From contig JALTJZ010000005.1 in the NCBI GenBank assembly GCA_027076325.1, forward strand, positions 162,494 to 226,493: a stretch of 64,000 nucleotides of DNA, written 5' to 3'. The stretch is from Chromatiales bacterium (GTDB lineage: Bacteria; Pseudomonadota; Gammaproteobacteria; UBA6429; Thiohalophilaceae). Position numbers and translations under genes: made by a program. Positions 38,735 through 48,555 of this stretch are shown piece after piece (position 1 is the stretch's first letter; the number at the start of each line of letters is the position of its first letter). Below the pieces are notes generated by a model. It saw only the letters and a program-made list of their open reading frames with translations. It was not told the DNA's origin and made no database searches.

Positions 38735-40086
38735 TGACTAAAAAAACAAGTTTTAAAGCACTCATTGTTGATGATGAACCGGATATTCGTGAATTACTGG
38801 ATATCACTTTGTCACGTATGGATATTGAGACTCAAACTGTAGAAGATATTACACAGGCAAAAGTCTGTCTCACTGAATCTGACTTTGATTTATGTTTAAG
38901 TGACATGAAACTGCCCGATGGTAACGGTATAGATCTTGTCCGGCATATATCAGAGAAGTACCCTGAGTTACCTGTTGCCATGATTACCGCTCACGGTAAT
39001 ATGGAATCGGCCATCGAAGCACTTAAAGCCGGTGCTTTTGATTTTGTATCAAAACCGGTTGATTTAAAAATACTTCGCAACCTGGTTTCAAGCGCGCTTA
39101 AACTTAAAAATAAAGCCCCGGAAAAAGTTATTCATCCCGAGCAGGCACTACTGGGTAAATCCGCCATTATTGAAAATACCCGTAAAACCATTATTAAACT
39201 GGCACGAAGCCAGGCTCCGGTGTATATAAGTGGCGAGTCTGGCTCAGGTAAAGAACTGGTAGCAAGGCTTATTCATGCCAATGGGCCACGAAAAAACCAG
39301 CCCTTTGTGCCAGTAAACTGTGGTGCAATCCCGTCTGAGCTGGTCGAAAGTGAATTCTTTGGCCATAAAAAAGGCAGCTTTACCGGTGCGTCCAGTGATA
39401 AAACCGGACTATTTCAGGCAGCCGATGGTGGTACACTTTTTTTAGATGAAGTTGCCGACTTACCTTTGTCCATGCAGGTGAAGTTATTACGCGCCATACA
39501 GGAAAAAGCGATTCGCCCCATCGGACACCATGCTGAAATACAGGTTAACGTCCGTATTTTAAGCGCAACACATAAAAATTTACAACAACTGGTCGAAGCG
39601 GGTGAGTTCCGCCAGGACTTATTTTATCGGATTAATGTAATTGAGTTAAAAGTTCCTTCACTGCGCGAACATGCTGATGATATCCCTTTGCTTGCACAGC
39701 ATATCTTACGAAAAATAGCAAAAGAATGGCAGACCGATGTTGTTAAATTATCCAGTTCCGCAATAAAATCATTACAGGCTTATTCCTTTCCCGGGAATGT
39801 TCGTGAACTGGAAAATATTCTTGAACGCGCAATGACTCTTTTTGAAGGCAATACGATTTCAGTCAATGATTTACAGCTTCCAGAGAATACACCACTGAAA
39901 GATGCAAGCCAGAAAGATATAAGTTTAGTTAACTTAAGTCTTGATCCGGCACTGCTCAATACCGAAAGAAAGGCAATTATAAAAGCGCTGGAACAAACAA
40001 AATACAATAAAACAGCAGCCGCAAAGGTATTAGGAATTACATTCCGGGCTCTGCGTTATCGAATTAAAAAGCTAGGTATCGAATAA
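38734..40086 (+). CDS. pilR: Sigma-54-dependent response regulator PilR
   Basis: PilR activates pilA from a sigma-54 promoter. The 450-residue protein has a receiver domain with phospho-acceptor Asp57 (CLSDMKLPDGNG), a central AAA+ domain (GESGSGKELVARLIH, GSFTGAS in the position of GAFTGA, FLDEVADLPLSMQVKLLRA) and a C-terminal Fis-type helix-turn-helix (NKTAAAKVLGITFRALRYR). The gene overlaps pilS by one base and converges with gspN 13 bp later. No well-spaced sigma-54 promoter was found before pilA, so its target site here is uncertain. Confidence 0.94.
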   Translation: MTKKTSFKALIVDDEPDIRELLDITLSRMDIETQTVEDITQAKVCLTESDFDLCLSDMKLPDGNGIDLVRHISEKYPELPVAMITAHGNMESAIEALKAGAFDFVSKPVDLKILRNLVSSALKLKNKAPEKVIHPEQALLGKSAIIENTRKTIIKLARSQAPVYISGESGSGKELVARLIHANGPRKNQPFVPVNCGAIPSELVESEFFGHKKGSFTGASSDKTGLFQAADGGTLFLDEVADLPLSMQVKLLRAIQEKAIRPIGHHAEIQVNVRILSATHKNLQQLVEAGEFRQDLFYRINVIELKVPSLREHADDIPLLAQHILRKIAKEWQTDVVKLSSSAIKSLQAYSFPGNVRELENILERAMTLFEGNTISVNDLQLPENTPLKDASQKDISLVNLSLDPALLNTERKAIIKALEQTKYNKTAAAKVLGITFRALRYRIKKLGIE

Positions 40087-40098
40087 CATTCCTGCTAC

Positions 40099-40944
40099 TT
40101 ACCAGTTTGTTAACTTACCTTTAGACTGATAACGATACTTGCCGGATGCATCGCGCCGCCCAAGAAAACCTAAACCAGCACGTAGATCCTTTGAAGCACT
40201 GTTTCGGGCATCTAGCCCAAGGTTAATAGAATAGAGGCCATTACCTTTTAGTTTAACGATACCATTAAGTACCAACGGGCCACCCTGATCGGTTAACACA
40301 AACTGGCTTCCAGAAAGTTGCGGCGAAGCCTGAATTAAAATATCACCGTACTCTATATGCTGAGGGGACACCAATCTTGCCTTTGACACAACAATGCGTG
40401 ACTTGAGGTTAAAGCGACTTCCTTTTTCAATGGACAAAGAATTGATATGCATATTAACATCACCGCCAAACCGAACAGGTAAGCCATACAGTACGGGCGC
40501 AAGTAAATCTATCGGAAATCTAGCACTAAAATTGTCTACCTTGATATTGCCAAAAACCGAAACAGCAAGACTGCCTGCACCTGACACTGTGCTCGCAGAA
40601 ACTTGTTGATTTTTAACTTTTATATAAACACCTAGCTCACCTAACAGTAAAGGTAACAATTTTAAATTCCAGTCCAGCTGACCAATATTTATCCCTGAAA
40701 TACGCACACTACTGGCACTCCCTGACCAAACAGTTCCGCTAACAGAGGAAAATTGAATTTGCCTGTTCAACTGCGGATTATTTTTAATAAATGAAAACCC
40801 TACGCTTGCAGGTAAGGTAACAATTAAAAAAACAATATACGAAATAATAGCAAATACGGTATAGCGTATGTACTTACGCTTTACTCCTTTCTTACGCTTA
40901 CGTCGCTTACTGCTTCGTGATATTTTCGATTTAAAACCAATCAT
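40099..40944 (-). CDS. gspN: Type II secretion system protein N
   Basis: GspN is an accessory protein of the type II secretion system. The 281-residue protein has a strongly basic cytoplasmic start (KISRSSKRRKRKKGVKRK), one membrane segment at about residues 30-50 (FAIISYIVFLIVTLPASVGF) and a periplasmic beta-rich domain. GspN is often absent in other systems and its precise role is not settled. Its start overlaps the gspM stop by 4 bp. It is the last gene of the gspC-to-N run. Confidence 0.88.
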   Translation of the reverse strand: MIGFKSKISRSSKRRKRKKGVKRKYIRYTVFAIISYIVFLIVTLPASVGFSFIKNNPQLNRQIQFSSVSGTVWSGSASSVRISGINIGQLDWNLKLLPLLLGELGVYIKVKNQQVSASTVSGAGSLAVSVFGNIKVDNFSARFPIDLLAPVLYGLPVRFGGDVNMHINSLSIEKGSRFNLKSRIVVSKARLVSPQHIEYGDILIQASPQLSGSQFVLTDQGGPLVLNGIVKLKGNGLYSINLGLDARNSASKDLRAGLGFLGRRDASGKYRYQSKGKLTNW

Positions 40945-41429
40945 GGCGTTTCCATGTAAACAATCACATTAACCCGTCCAACAGTTGGCAAACGATCAAC
41001 CGTTAGTTTGCTCACGATAATACCGCTGCCGGATATTAATTGATCTAACCAGTTCATTACATTATCAAAAGGCACGTTATCCATAGACACGCGTAAACTA
41101 TTCTCGCTATCTGACTTTATATTAAGTGTATTTGCCAAACCATTTTTTTTTGCTGCCGTATTAATCAGGTTATTCAGAAACTGCTTACCGGGCTGTGCAA
41201 CAATTGTTCCTGCTCCCCGAAGCTTTTGTATTTCAAGCGCCTGATACTGCATTGTAGCAAGCTGGCTTCTTTGTGAAGATACCCGCGCATTCATATTATC
41301 CAGGCTTTCAGAAAAAGGCTTCCAGGCAAACTGATAAGGGATAACCAGTGCTAACAGAATAGCAGCCACAATAATCAGATTACGCTCGCGCGATTCAAGA
41401 CTGTTAAGGTATTCTTTAACCGCATTCAT
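40941..41429 (-). CDS. gspM: Type II secretion system protein M
   Basis: GspM is an inner-membrane platform subunit that binds GspL. The 162-residue protein has one membrane segment at about 19-35 (LIIVAAILLALVIPYQF) and a periplasmic coiled-coil region. A ferredoxin-like fold ends the protein (SLRVSMDNVPFDNVMNWL). It overlaps gspL and gspN by 4 bp each, so the three are translationally coupled. Confidence 0.9.
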   Translation of the reverse strand: MNAVKEYLNSLESRERNLIIVAAILLALVIPYQFAWKPFSESLDNMNARVSSQRSQLATMQYQALEIQKLRGAGTIVAQPGKQFLNNLINTAAKKNGLANTLNIKSDSENSLRVSMDNVPFDNVMNWLDQLISGSGIIVSKLTVDRLPTVGRVNVIVYMETP

Positions 41430-42697
41430 GAACCTTGCCTCCGAATTTCCAGACGACTGACAACTTTATTTTTATTCTGTGATGCCGACTTCACCTCAAC
41501 TTTCATTCCCGCACGTTCAGATAACATTTTCTCCAGTTGATTTAATGCCGAAAAATTCCCCAGGTCTGATTCAATATCCAGGCGGCCATTCTGGTAACGC
41601 AATGACTTAATCATTAAACCCGGTGTAGCACGTAAAACAGGGGCTACCTGAGTTAACATTGAAGACAAACTCGATTCACTGTCCCCTGCTCGGCTTTGGA
41701 GTGACTTCAGTTTCTGCTGCATTTGTGCTGCAGCATTTACAACACGTTTTGCCTGTGGAAAAGTGCTTTTATATACCCGCTCCATTTCTGCTGTTAACCG
41801 CTGACTTTCATTGCTTAGTGAAACATAGTTGATAACCTTTGTTGTTATATTCAGAAACAAAACAGCTGCCAATAAAATAGCTGTAGGGTACCATTTACGT
41901 AACTGGCCTTTGACCTTTTCTTTACGGCTGAACTCACCAGAAAGTAAATTGATGGGTGCTTCATAATCAAAATGCTCTGCTAACCAGATCAGGCTGTCAT
42001 TTTCAAAATTATTAACATGTAACTCAATACCTGAATCCAGACTAAAGTCATTATTACTAATGTTAATGTCACGACAATCAATAATATCAATTCGTTCCGG
42101 TGTCACACCGTCTGCATCGCTTATTGTCGTGCTTAGTAACTCATTTAGATTACTATGATCGGCAGCAAAACCAGCATATACACCAGTGCGAACAATCGAC
42201 CGTGTGTCTTCCAGCAGTATTGTCCAGGTGCCAATAGTGGTTGATAGTGCCAGTGTGTCTGGCACCATAACATCAACACGCAAACCAAGCTCATCACAAA
42301 TAGTACTCCAACGTTGCATGCATTCACGATTAACAACAGCAGCAACATATTTGTTATTGCCGTACCGCGGGCCAAGCACAAAATGTAAGTCCCCGACATC
42401 ATCAATAAGTTGATCTTCTAAAGCAAATGGAAGTGCAGCCTGTAATCGCTGTTTATTCTGCCCCGGCAGACTGACTTCAGCAATAACAACATCTTCTCCT
42501 GGTACAATAACAATAACCCGTGCATCACGCGCAGCCTTTGCAGCAGATAATAGCGGCCCTTTGATTAAAGTACCTAACGGCTTACCATTACTACATAATA
42601 CCCAACGACCATGTGCGGATGCAGGCTCCAGGTTTTGATCCAGTCTGGCATTATTTTGCCGGGTAGAATCTAAAAAAATAAACAGCTCACGTGCCAC
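41426..42697 (-). CDS. gspL: Type II secretion system protein L
   Basis: GspL couples the GspE ATPase to the inner-membrane platform. The 423-residue protein has a large cytoplasmic actin-like domain (about 1-250), one membrane segment near 265-285 (YPTAILLAAVLFLNITTKV) and a periplasmic ferredoxin-like domain. It starts with GTG directly after the gspK stop, with GGAG six bases upstream. Length is normal. Confidence 0.9.
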   Translation of the reverse strand: MARELFIFLDSTRQNNARLDQNLEPASAHGRWVLCSNGKPLGTLIKGPLLSAAKAARDARVIVIVPGEDVVIAEVSLPGQNKQRLQAALPFALEDQLIDDVGDLHFVLGPRYGNNKYVAAVVNRECMQRWSTICDELGLRVDVMVPDTLALSTTIGTWTILLEDTRSIVRTGVYAGFAADHSNLNELLSTTISDADGVTPERIDIIDCRDINISNNDFSLDSGIELHVNNFENDSLIWLAEHFDYEAPINLLSGEFSRKEKVKGQLRKWYPTAILLAAVLFLNITTKVINYVSLSNESQRLTAEMERVYKSTFPQAKRVVNAAAQMQQKLKSLQSRAGDSESSLSSMLTQVAPVLRATPGLMIKSLRYQNGRLDIESDLGNFSALNQLEKMLSERAGMKVEVKSASQNKNKVVSRLEIRRQGS

Positions 42698-43642
42698 TTA
42701 TATTCTCCGCTGTGTGCGTAATAATACTTTCATTTTACCATTTTTATCTCGATAGAGAACGCTATATAATTCTGAGCGTACATTTCCAATAATAGAGCGC
42801 GCCTGAAGTAAAAAATACTCACTGTTTACCGAAAGTAAACTTTTTACTATTTTTTTTCCTTTCAACGCATCCTGCTTTATAAACTCGTCAACGGATTTGT
42901 AACCCGTCTTACTACGTTCTTTTATAATATCTTTTGCATCCGTTAAACTGATCTGGTTTGATAGCATGCTTATTTGCATTGCACCGGCAGTATTCACATT
43001 TAACGGTGTAAAAACCGGCAAGGCAACAACATAAGGTGCTATTTTTTTATAAATTTTATAATTAAAACCTTTAACCATTACCAATTCAGATGCGCTGGCC
43101 ATTAAACGATTTGCTGTGCGATAAGAAATAGTATTATTTAAATAGAAACCATCCTCTGCTCCTGCAGGAATGGTTGAGTCTAGATCTGCATCTAACCAGT
43201 CAATGATTGAATCGGTTATTTCGGTCTCAATATTATTCTCATTTAATAAATTTTTAAATACAGCAATGCTGTCTTTATCTGGATTACCTGCCTTTAAAAA
43301 ATTATTAATGTTAAAACGTGCCTGCAAATCCTTAAGCTTACCCTGTATCGTACCACCTTCAACCGGTATCGGCGGAAGTTCCACAGCCCAATCATCATCA
43401 AAAGAATCTGTTTTGTTATCCTTGAAGTCCTGAGCCAGGATATTTTTTGCCCAGTCTTCAGCACCTAATAAATACATATAGGCTTGTTCACTATTGCGTA
43501 AATTCTCTGTCCTGCGTGTACTTAATTGTTGCTTTGATAAAATATTTGCAGCCATAATTCCAATAATACCAATAACGATTAATACCATAATTAATGCGAT
43601 ACCGGTTTGTTGGTTTATGCGTAATTTACGTTGTTGTATCAT
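42698..43642 (-). CDS. gspK: Type II secretion system minor pseudopilin K
   Basis: GspK caps the pseudopilus tip with GspI and GspJ. The 314-residue protein has a prepilin-type leader and hydrophobic helix (GIALIMVLIVIGIIGIMA) without the usual glutamate at position 5, which is normal for GspK. A large helical domain follows with NVNTAGAMQISML. It would be cleaved by PilD. The gene is adjacent to gspL without a spacer and 33 bp after gspJ. Confidence 0.92.
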   Translation of the reverse strand: MIQQRKLRINQQTGIALIMVLIVIGIIGIMAANILSKQQLSTRRTENLRNSEQAYMYLLGAEDWAKNILAQDFKDNKTDSFDDDWAVELPPIPVEGGTIQGKLKDLQARFNINNFLKAGNPDKDSIAVFKNLLNENNIETEITDSIIDWLDADLDSTIPAGAEDGFYLNNTISYRTANRLMASASELVMVKGFNYKIYKKIAPYVVALPVFTPLNVNTAGAMQISMLSNQISLTDAKDIIKERSKTGYKSVDEFIKQDALKGKKIVKSLLSVNSEYFLLQARSIIGNVRSELYSVLYRDKNGKMKVLLRTQRRI

Positions 43643-43675
43643 AATAACTTTTTATTTCATTTATATATCTTAATA

Positions 43676-44317
43676 TCATGCATCAGGCAATATAAATAAC
43701 CGGGTGAATCGTCCCCAGTCTTCCAGTTCAAATGAAACTTCAATTGCTTTTGGAAAAACATCAACATCCTCATCATCAGTGAGTGTAGGCCATGCACTTA
43801 CCCACTTATTATTCTGAGCTCCCCCAGACTGAGCAGCACGCCCTAAAAATCTAAGATTAAAACCCTTCACGTCTTTTAGCATTAAAGTTTTTATTGGCTG
43901 GCTATCCTCAGCACGATCTAATACTCTCCATCGGTAACGGTATAACTGATTATCATCTATACCATAAGCAACTCGCTGTAATGAACTACGGTTTAGTCCT
44001 GCCGGGTTTGGATACCCGCCTCGCGTTAGTTCAATCCTGTACTTCCCAATATCACTCGATTGCAGTACATTTAAAGTATCACCGTACTCACCACGAACAG
44101 CCCGATTAGCTAACTGCCTGACATCACGGCTAAAATACATGAACGCCAGTTGTAACTCGGTTAATCGTGAAGTGTGTTTATCCGTTGCTTCTCGAACATT
44201 AACAACTTCCCGTAAGCCGCCAAACACCATTACCGACATCACTGCAAAAACACTTAGAGCCACCAGTAACTCCAGTAAAGTAAAGCCAGACTGTGTAATC
44301 AACTTATTACCTGTCAT
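43676..44317 (-). CDS. gspJ: Type II secretion system minor pseudopilin J
   Basis: The 213-residue protein has the prepilin motif QSGFTLLELLVALSVF with the conserved glutamate, followed by a beta-rich periplasmic domain (DVRQLANRAVRG, RVAYGIDDNQLYRYRW, LRFLGRA). GspJ forms the tip complex with GspI and GspK. Its ATG overlaps the gspI stop by 4 bp. Processing by PilD is inferred. Confidence 0.92.
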   Translation of the reverse strand: MTGNKLITQSGFTLLELLVALSVFAVMSVMVFGGLREVVNVREATDKHTSRLTELQLAFMYFSRDVRQLANRAVRGEYGDTLNVLQSSDIGKYRIELTRGGYPNPAGLNRSSLQRVAYGIDDNQLYRYRWRVLDRAEDSQPIKTLMLKDVKGFNLRFLGRAAQSGGAQNNKWVSAWPTLTDDEDVDVFPKAIEVSFELEDWGRFTRLFILPDA

Positions 44318-44739
44318 ATCGGTTTACTTAAAAAAGAAGTCAATCGAATAACAGGTTGTAAATTTTTATTTCTAGATTCTTCGTCTTTGTAAACGCTTAG
44401 CTCAACCCGCCGAATATTTTTGTCTTCGGTTTTTATTACCTGGGAAGCCCAGTACCATTCCTGCTCCCCCATCATTTGCTCTCCGGTTGTTCGACTAATA
44501 GCTGGGAACAGGTTTTGTAAACGCCACTCATTTATCTTGTTAACTGCAACCCACTGCGCAAAGGTTTTATCTTGCAATTCATTTGCATTATTAACATTTT
44601 CACCAACCCCTTTTACCAGACCCGTTAAAACAATAGCAACGAACACTAAAGCCACCAACACTTCCAGCAAAGTGAAACCTTTGCCCTGGCTGGGTGTGTA
44701 TAAATACTCATTATTTTTCAGGACTGAGTTGTTCCTCAT
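44314..44739 (-). CDS. gspI: Type II secretion system minor pseudopilin I
   Basis: The 141-residue protein has a 21-residue leader and the prepilin motif GKGFTLLEVLVALVF. The family region NKINEWRLQN follows, as does a GEQEWYW segment. The ATG follows the gspH stop directly and the gene overlaps gspJ by 4 bp. It belongs to the pseudopilus tip complex. Confidence 0.92.
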   Translation of the reverse strand: MRNNSVLKNNEYLYTPSQGKGFTLLEVLVALVFVAIVLTGLVKGVGENVNNANELQDKTFAQWVAVNKINEWRLQNLFPAISRTTGEQMMGEQEWYWASQVIKTEDKNIRRVELSVYKDEESRNKNLQPVIRLTSFLSKPI

Positions 44740-45282
44740 TTACACATCCTGTTTTTCTAAAATTAGCTGCCCATTAGCCTGACCTGTTATTTTAAAAAAT
44801 TGTTCCAGATCTGTTATTTTTAATATTATGTCAAAGGGTGTTAACTCACCACTCGACATAATGTATATCCGAACAACCTCATCTTCATCTTCGTTGGTGT
44901 CGAGTGCCAGCTTTACATCTTCAACTTCAAGGCTAAGTTCAATACCCGCAGTTAAATTCCGCTTTCTAAAAATCTTGTCTGAAGTAATATCAACCCATTT
45001 ATCCTTGTACAACTGCTTAAAAACGTAACCATCTCGGTCTAATTCCAGAGAAAGCTCTTTTGACTGAATAATAGACTCTTCCTGTGCTAATTTTATCAAC
45101 CCATACAAGCGCTGTGATTCCTGTTCCAGCTTGTCAGACAACCCTCCATCACCAAAAGCAAACATCCCTAAGCCCAGCATAATGCCTATAATTGCAATCA
45201 CCACCATAAGCTCAATCAGGGTGAAGCCACGCAGTAAATTAACCTTTCGGCAATTTGTAGAAATTTGTCTCCTTATACGCAC
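44740..45282 (-). CDS. gspH: Type II secretion system pseudopilin H
   Basis: The 180-residue protein has the prepilin motif RGFTLIELMVVIAIIGIM and a periplasmic domain with YGLIKLAQEESIIQSKELSL. The start is uncertain. The first possible codon, GTG at 45282, has no ribosome binding site before it, and an in-frame stop lies 9 nt upstream. A strong AAGGAG occurs inside codons 3-5 and points to a start near codon 7, where only ATT is in frame. It lies 31 bp after gspG. Confidence 0.9.
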   Translation of the reverse strand: MRIRRQISTNCRKVNLLRGFTLIELMVVIAIIGIMLGLGMFAFGDGGLSDKLEQESQRLYGLIKLAQEESIIQSKELSLELDRDGYVFKQLYKDKWVDITSDKIFRKRNLTAGIELSLEVEDVKLALDTNEDEDEVVRIYIMSSGELTPFDIILKITDLEQFFKITGQANGQLILEKQDV

Positions 45283-45313
45283 TGTTGTTTACCATTTTTA
45301 TTTATCAACTGGT

Positions 45314-45775
45314 TTAATTATTATCCCAGTTACCAATATCGTCATCACTTTGCTGTTGATCTGGACCATACGAATAAATATCAATTTTCCCACGAACACC
45401 AGGGCTTAAATACAAGTAAGGATTACCCCATGGATCTGTTTTTAATTTTTTAATATAGCCTGATGCTTTATAATTTTTAGGCTCAGGCGCACCCGATGGT
45501 TTTTTTACCAGTGCTTCCAGCCCCTGATCGGTTGTTGGATAGGTAAAGTTATCTAATTTATAACGATCTAAAGCCGACTCAAGTTGGGCAATATCCTGCT
45601 TCGCTTTAATGATACGCGCTTTACCTGGTTCATCCATAATATTAGGTAAAACCACTGCACCTAAAATACCAAGGATAACCACCACAACCATTACCTCAAT
45701 CAAGGTAAAACCTCGGTGTGTTTTTCTGCTAAATTGAATATTACAGAAATTAGTGTTTGTCATGTTTTGTTTCAT
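45314..45775 (-). CDS. gspG: Type II secretion system major pseudopilin G
   Basis: GspG builds the pseudopilus shaft. The 153-residue protein has the motif HRGFTLIEVMVVVVILGIL after a 22-residue leader and the family C-terminal part. That part includes ALDRYKLDNFTYPTTDQGLEAL, KTDPWGNPYLYLSPG and calcium-site residues near IYSYGPDQQQSDDDIGNWD. AAGGA precedes the ATG. Cleavage by PilD is inferred because no separate peptidase gene lies in the gsp run. Confidence 0.94.
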   Translation of the reverse strand: MKQNMTNTNFCNIQFSRKTHRGFTLIEVMVVVVILGILGAVVLPNIMDEPGKARIIKAKQDIAQLESALDRYKLDNFTYPTTDQGLEALVKKPSGAPEPKNYKASGYIKKLKTDPWGNPYLYLSPGVRGKIDIYSYGPDQQQSDDDIGNWDNN

Positions 45776-45812
45776 TTTAATTCCTTACAATCATTTAAAT
45801 TATTAATTGTAG

Positions 45813-47027
45813 TTATTGTATAAGTTGGTTTAAGTTAAAGATGGGTAATAAAACAGCCAGCACAATCATTAATATCACGGCACCCATCACTAAAAGCAAT
45901 AAGGGTTCTAACAAACCCATTAATGTTGTTATTAATGTTTCCAGTTCCTGTTCCTGATTAATCGAAGAGCGTTCCAGCATTTCGCCCAGATTACCACTGA
46001 CCTCACCACTTGCAATTAAGTTCACAACGATAGGGGGAAAATAACCACTCACATCCAGTGATTTGGCTAAATTAGAACCTTCCCGTACACGCAGACCCGC
46101 TTCAATAATGGCATGTCGCATGGGTAAATTCTCAACCACCTGCCCTGATATTTTAAGCGCTTCTAAAAGCGGCACACCACTGGCAACCAGAATACTCAAA
46201 GTACGGGTAAAGCGCGCTGTATTCGAACCCCGCACTAGCCGACCCACCAACGGCAGTTTTAACCAGAGTTTGTGTATCTTTTCTTTCCCTGCTGGTTGCT
46301 TGTATACCATACTGAACACAGAAATGCCGGCTACAATTAACACTATAATCAGCCAGTAATAATCAACTAAAAAGTCACTGGCGGCAATCATCAAACGGGT
46401 AATGAGTGGTAATGTTTGCCCTGAATCTTCAAATACTTTGACCACTTCAGGTACAACATACGCCAGCAAAAAAGACACGATTGTAATGGCCATAAAAATT
46501 AAAACAGCCGGGTAAAGCAGTGCCATCTTAATTTTGCTTTGCAGGCGCTGCTTGCTTTCAGTGTAGTCAGCCAGACGTTCTAAAACAATATCAAGATGCC
46601 CGGTCTGTTCACCGGCAGCAACTGTCGAACGATATAAACTGTTAAAAACATGAGGGAATTGCGCCATCCCATCGGCAAGCGAGTGACCTTCGAGAATTTT
46701 TGCCCGAATACCTAAAATTAAACGTTGCAAGCGTGATTTTTCAGTTTGTTTGGCCACCGTTGCAGTCGCTTCATCCAAAGGCAGGCCTGACTTTGTTAAG
46801 GTCGCTAACTGCCGTGTTATCAAGGATAAATCCGCTGCACTGATACTGCGCTGTACTCCAAAACCAGTCGATTGGGACGATTCACGTTGTGCCGCTTCAT
46901 CAACGGAGGTGGCTAACAGGCCCTGCTCACGTAACTGCTGACGAACATGGCGGGCAGAGTCGCCTTCCAGGATACCTTTTTTCCTGCGCCCATCGGCATC
47001 AAGAGCAACGTATTCAAAGGCTGGCAT
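45813..47027 (-). CDS. gspF: Type II secretion system inner-membrane protein F
   Basis: GspF is the polytopic core of the inner-membrane platform. The 404-residue protein has two repeated cytoplasmic helical domains, each with the family pattern (ARHVRQQLREQGL start, FTRTLSILVASGVPLLEAL second), and three membrane segments near 170-195, 222-242 and 373-395. It begins 5 bp after the gspE stop. The close relative pilC in this window has the same layout but lacks the T2SS N-terminal AFEYVALDADGRRKKG pattern. Confidence 0.93.
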   Translation of the reverse strand: MPAFEYVALDADGRRKKGILEGDSARHVRQQLREQGLLATSVDEAAQRESSQSTGFGVQRSISAADLSLITRQLATLTKSGLPLDEATATVAKQTEKSRLQRLILGIRAKILEGHSLADGMAQFPHVFNSLYRSTVAAGEQTGHLDIVLERLADYTESKQRLQSKIKMALLYPAVLIFMAITIVSFLLAYVVPEVVKVFEDSGQTLPLITRLMIAASDFLVDYYWLIIVLIVAGISVFSMVYKQPAGKEKIHKLWLKLPLVGRLVRGSNTARFTRTLSILVASGVPLLEALKISGQVVENLPMRHAIIEAGLRVREGSNLAKSLDVSGYFPPIVVNLIASGEVSGNLGEMLERSSINQEQELETLITTLMGLLEPLLLLVMGAVILMIVLAVLLPIFNLNQLIQ

Positions 47028-47032
47028 ATCGC

Positions 47033-48541
47033 TTACACTTCCTCAAACGCAACGCGTGTGATTTCTTCCAGTGCAGTTTCACCAGACAAGACGCGCCGGA
47101 TACCATCTTTACGAATGCTGACAGATACCGTTCTGACATGCGTTTCAATTTCCTGTTCACTTGAGCCATCATGGATCATTGTTCTTAACGCATCATCAAT
47201 TTCAACCAGTTCATAAATACCTAAACGGCCTTTATAACCTAAGTTGTTGCACTCATCACAACCCAGCGGTTCATAAATAATCGGTGGCTGTTCAGGTGCA
47301 ACACCTAAAGCTAAACACTCAGCTACATCTGCTGTTTTAGGTTGCTTGCAGGATTCACACAGGGTTCGTACCAGACGTTGTGCAAGCACACCGAGTAAAC
47401 TTGACGATAGCAAGAACGGTTCAACACCCATGTCTCTTAAACGCGTAATTGCACCAATGGCCGTATTAGTATGCAAGGTCGAAAAAACCAGGTGGCCAGT
47501 TAAACTGGCCTGTACCGCAATTTGCACGGTTTCCAGATCGCGTATTTCACCCACCATTACTACATCGGGATCCTGTCGTAAAATAGCACGCAACCCACGG
47601 GCAAATGTTAAGTCTACTTTACTGTTAACCTGTGTCTGGCCAATGCCATCAATATAATATTCAATTGGATCTTCCACTGTCATAATATTTCGAGTGGCGT
47701 CATTTAAACGTTCCAGTGCAGCATAAAGTGTTGTTGTTTTACCTGAACCGGTTGGCCCGGTCACCAGAATAATACCATGTGGCCGGCGAATTAAACGGTC
47801 AATGGTAACGGTGGTTTCAACGGCCATACCTAACTGAAATAAATCCAGTCGGCCAGCTTGCTTGTCTAATAAACGCAGCACGACCCGCTCACCATGCCCT
47901 GATGGCAATGTGGAAACCCGCACATCAACTGCACGACCCGCTATACGTAATGATATACGACCATCCTGTGGTAAACGTTTTTCGGCAATGTCCAGTTTTG
48001 CCATGACTTTAATTCGGGATGTAATCAGAGGCGCTAATACGCGTTGTGGTTGTAACACTTCACGCATTACGCCATCTACCCGCATACGCACTACTAACCT
48101 GTTCTCAAAGGGTTCAATATGAATATCGGATGCATTTTGTTTAACCGCCTGTGTGAGTAAGGCGTTAATTAACCGAATAATGGGGGCATCGTCTTCGGTT
48201 TCCAGTAAGTCTTCGGTTAACGGCAGTGCATCGGCAAGGCTTTCGAGATCCATCTCTTCGCCAATCCCTTCCATCATTTCCATTGTTTTATCAGAATGCA
48301 GTTCGTAGCTTGCTTGCAGCAAACGTTCGAATTCATCGGTGTCCACAGTCTTGATTTCTAACGGCACACCATAATGGCGTCGGAGTTCAAGCAGGATTTG
48401 AGTATTAACACTGGCGATATGCGTGACTTCAACATGCTCATCATATAAGGCCGTCACTAAAACACCATGTCGTTTAGCAAACGCAAAGGACAATAAAGCA
48501 CTTGAGCCTGCGCTGCGTTCTGTCGTGGCAAGATCGTTCAA
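47033..48541 (-). CDS. gspE: Type II secretion system ATPase E
   Basis: GspE powers pseudopilus assembly. The 502-residue protein has an N-terminal domain (about 1-130), then [12 protein letters not shown], Walker [16 protein letters not shown], the Asp box and Walker B ([15 protein letters not shown]), the His box [12 protein letters not shown] and a four-cysteine zinc module CESCKQ...CDECNN. It lies 14 bp after gspD and 5 bp before gspF. A paralog, pilB, lies 4 kb away on the other strand. Confidence 0.95.
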   Translation of the reverse strand: MNDLATTERSAGSSALLSFAFAKRHGVLVTALYDEHVEVTHIASVNTQILLELRRHYGVPLEIKTVDTDEFERLLQASYELHSDKTMEMMEGIGEEMDLESLADALPLTEDLLETEDDAPIIRLINALLTQAVKQNASDIHIEPFENRLVVRMRVDGVMREVLQPQRVLAPLITSRIKVMAKLDIAEKRLPQDGRISLRIAGRAVDVRVSTLPSGHGERVVLRLLDKQAGRLDLFQLGMAVETTVTIDRLIRRPHGIILVTGPTGSGKTTTLYAALERLNDATRNIMTVEDPIEYYIDGIGQTQVNSKVDLTFARGLRAILRQDPDVVMVGEIRDLETVQIAVQASLTGHLVFSTLHTNTAIGAITRLRDMGVEPFLLSSSLLGVLAQRLVRTLCESCKQPKTADVAECLALGVAPEQPPIIYEPLGCDECNNLGYKGRLGIYELVEIDDALRTMIHDGSSEQEIETHVRTVSVSIRKDGIRRVLSGETALEEITRVAFEEV

Positions 48542-48555
48542 GGTATTCGCCTCAA

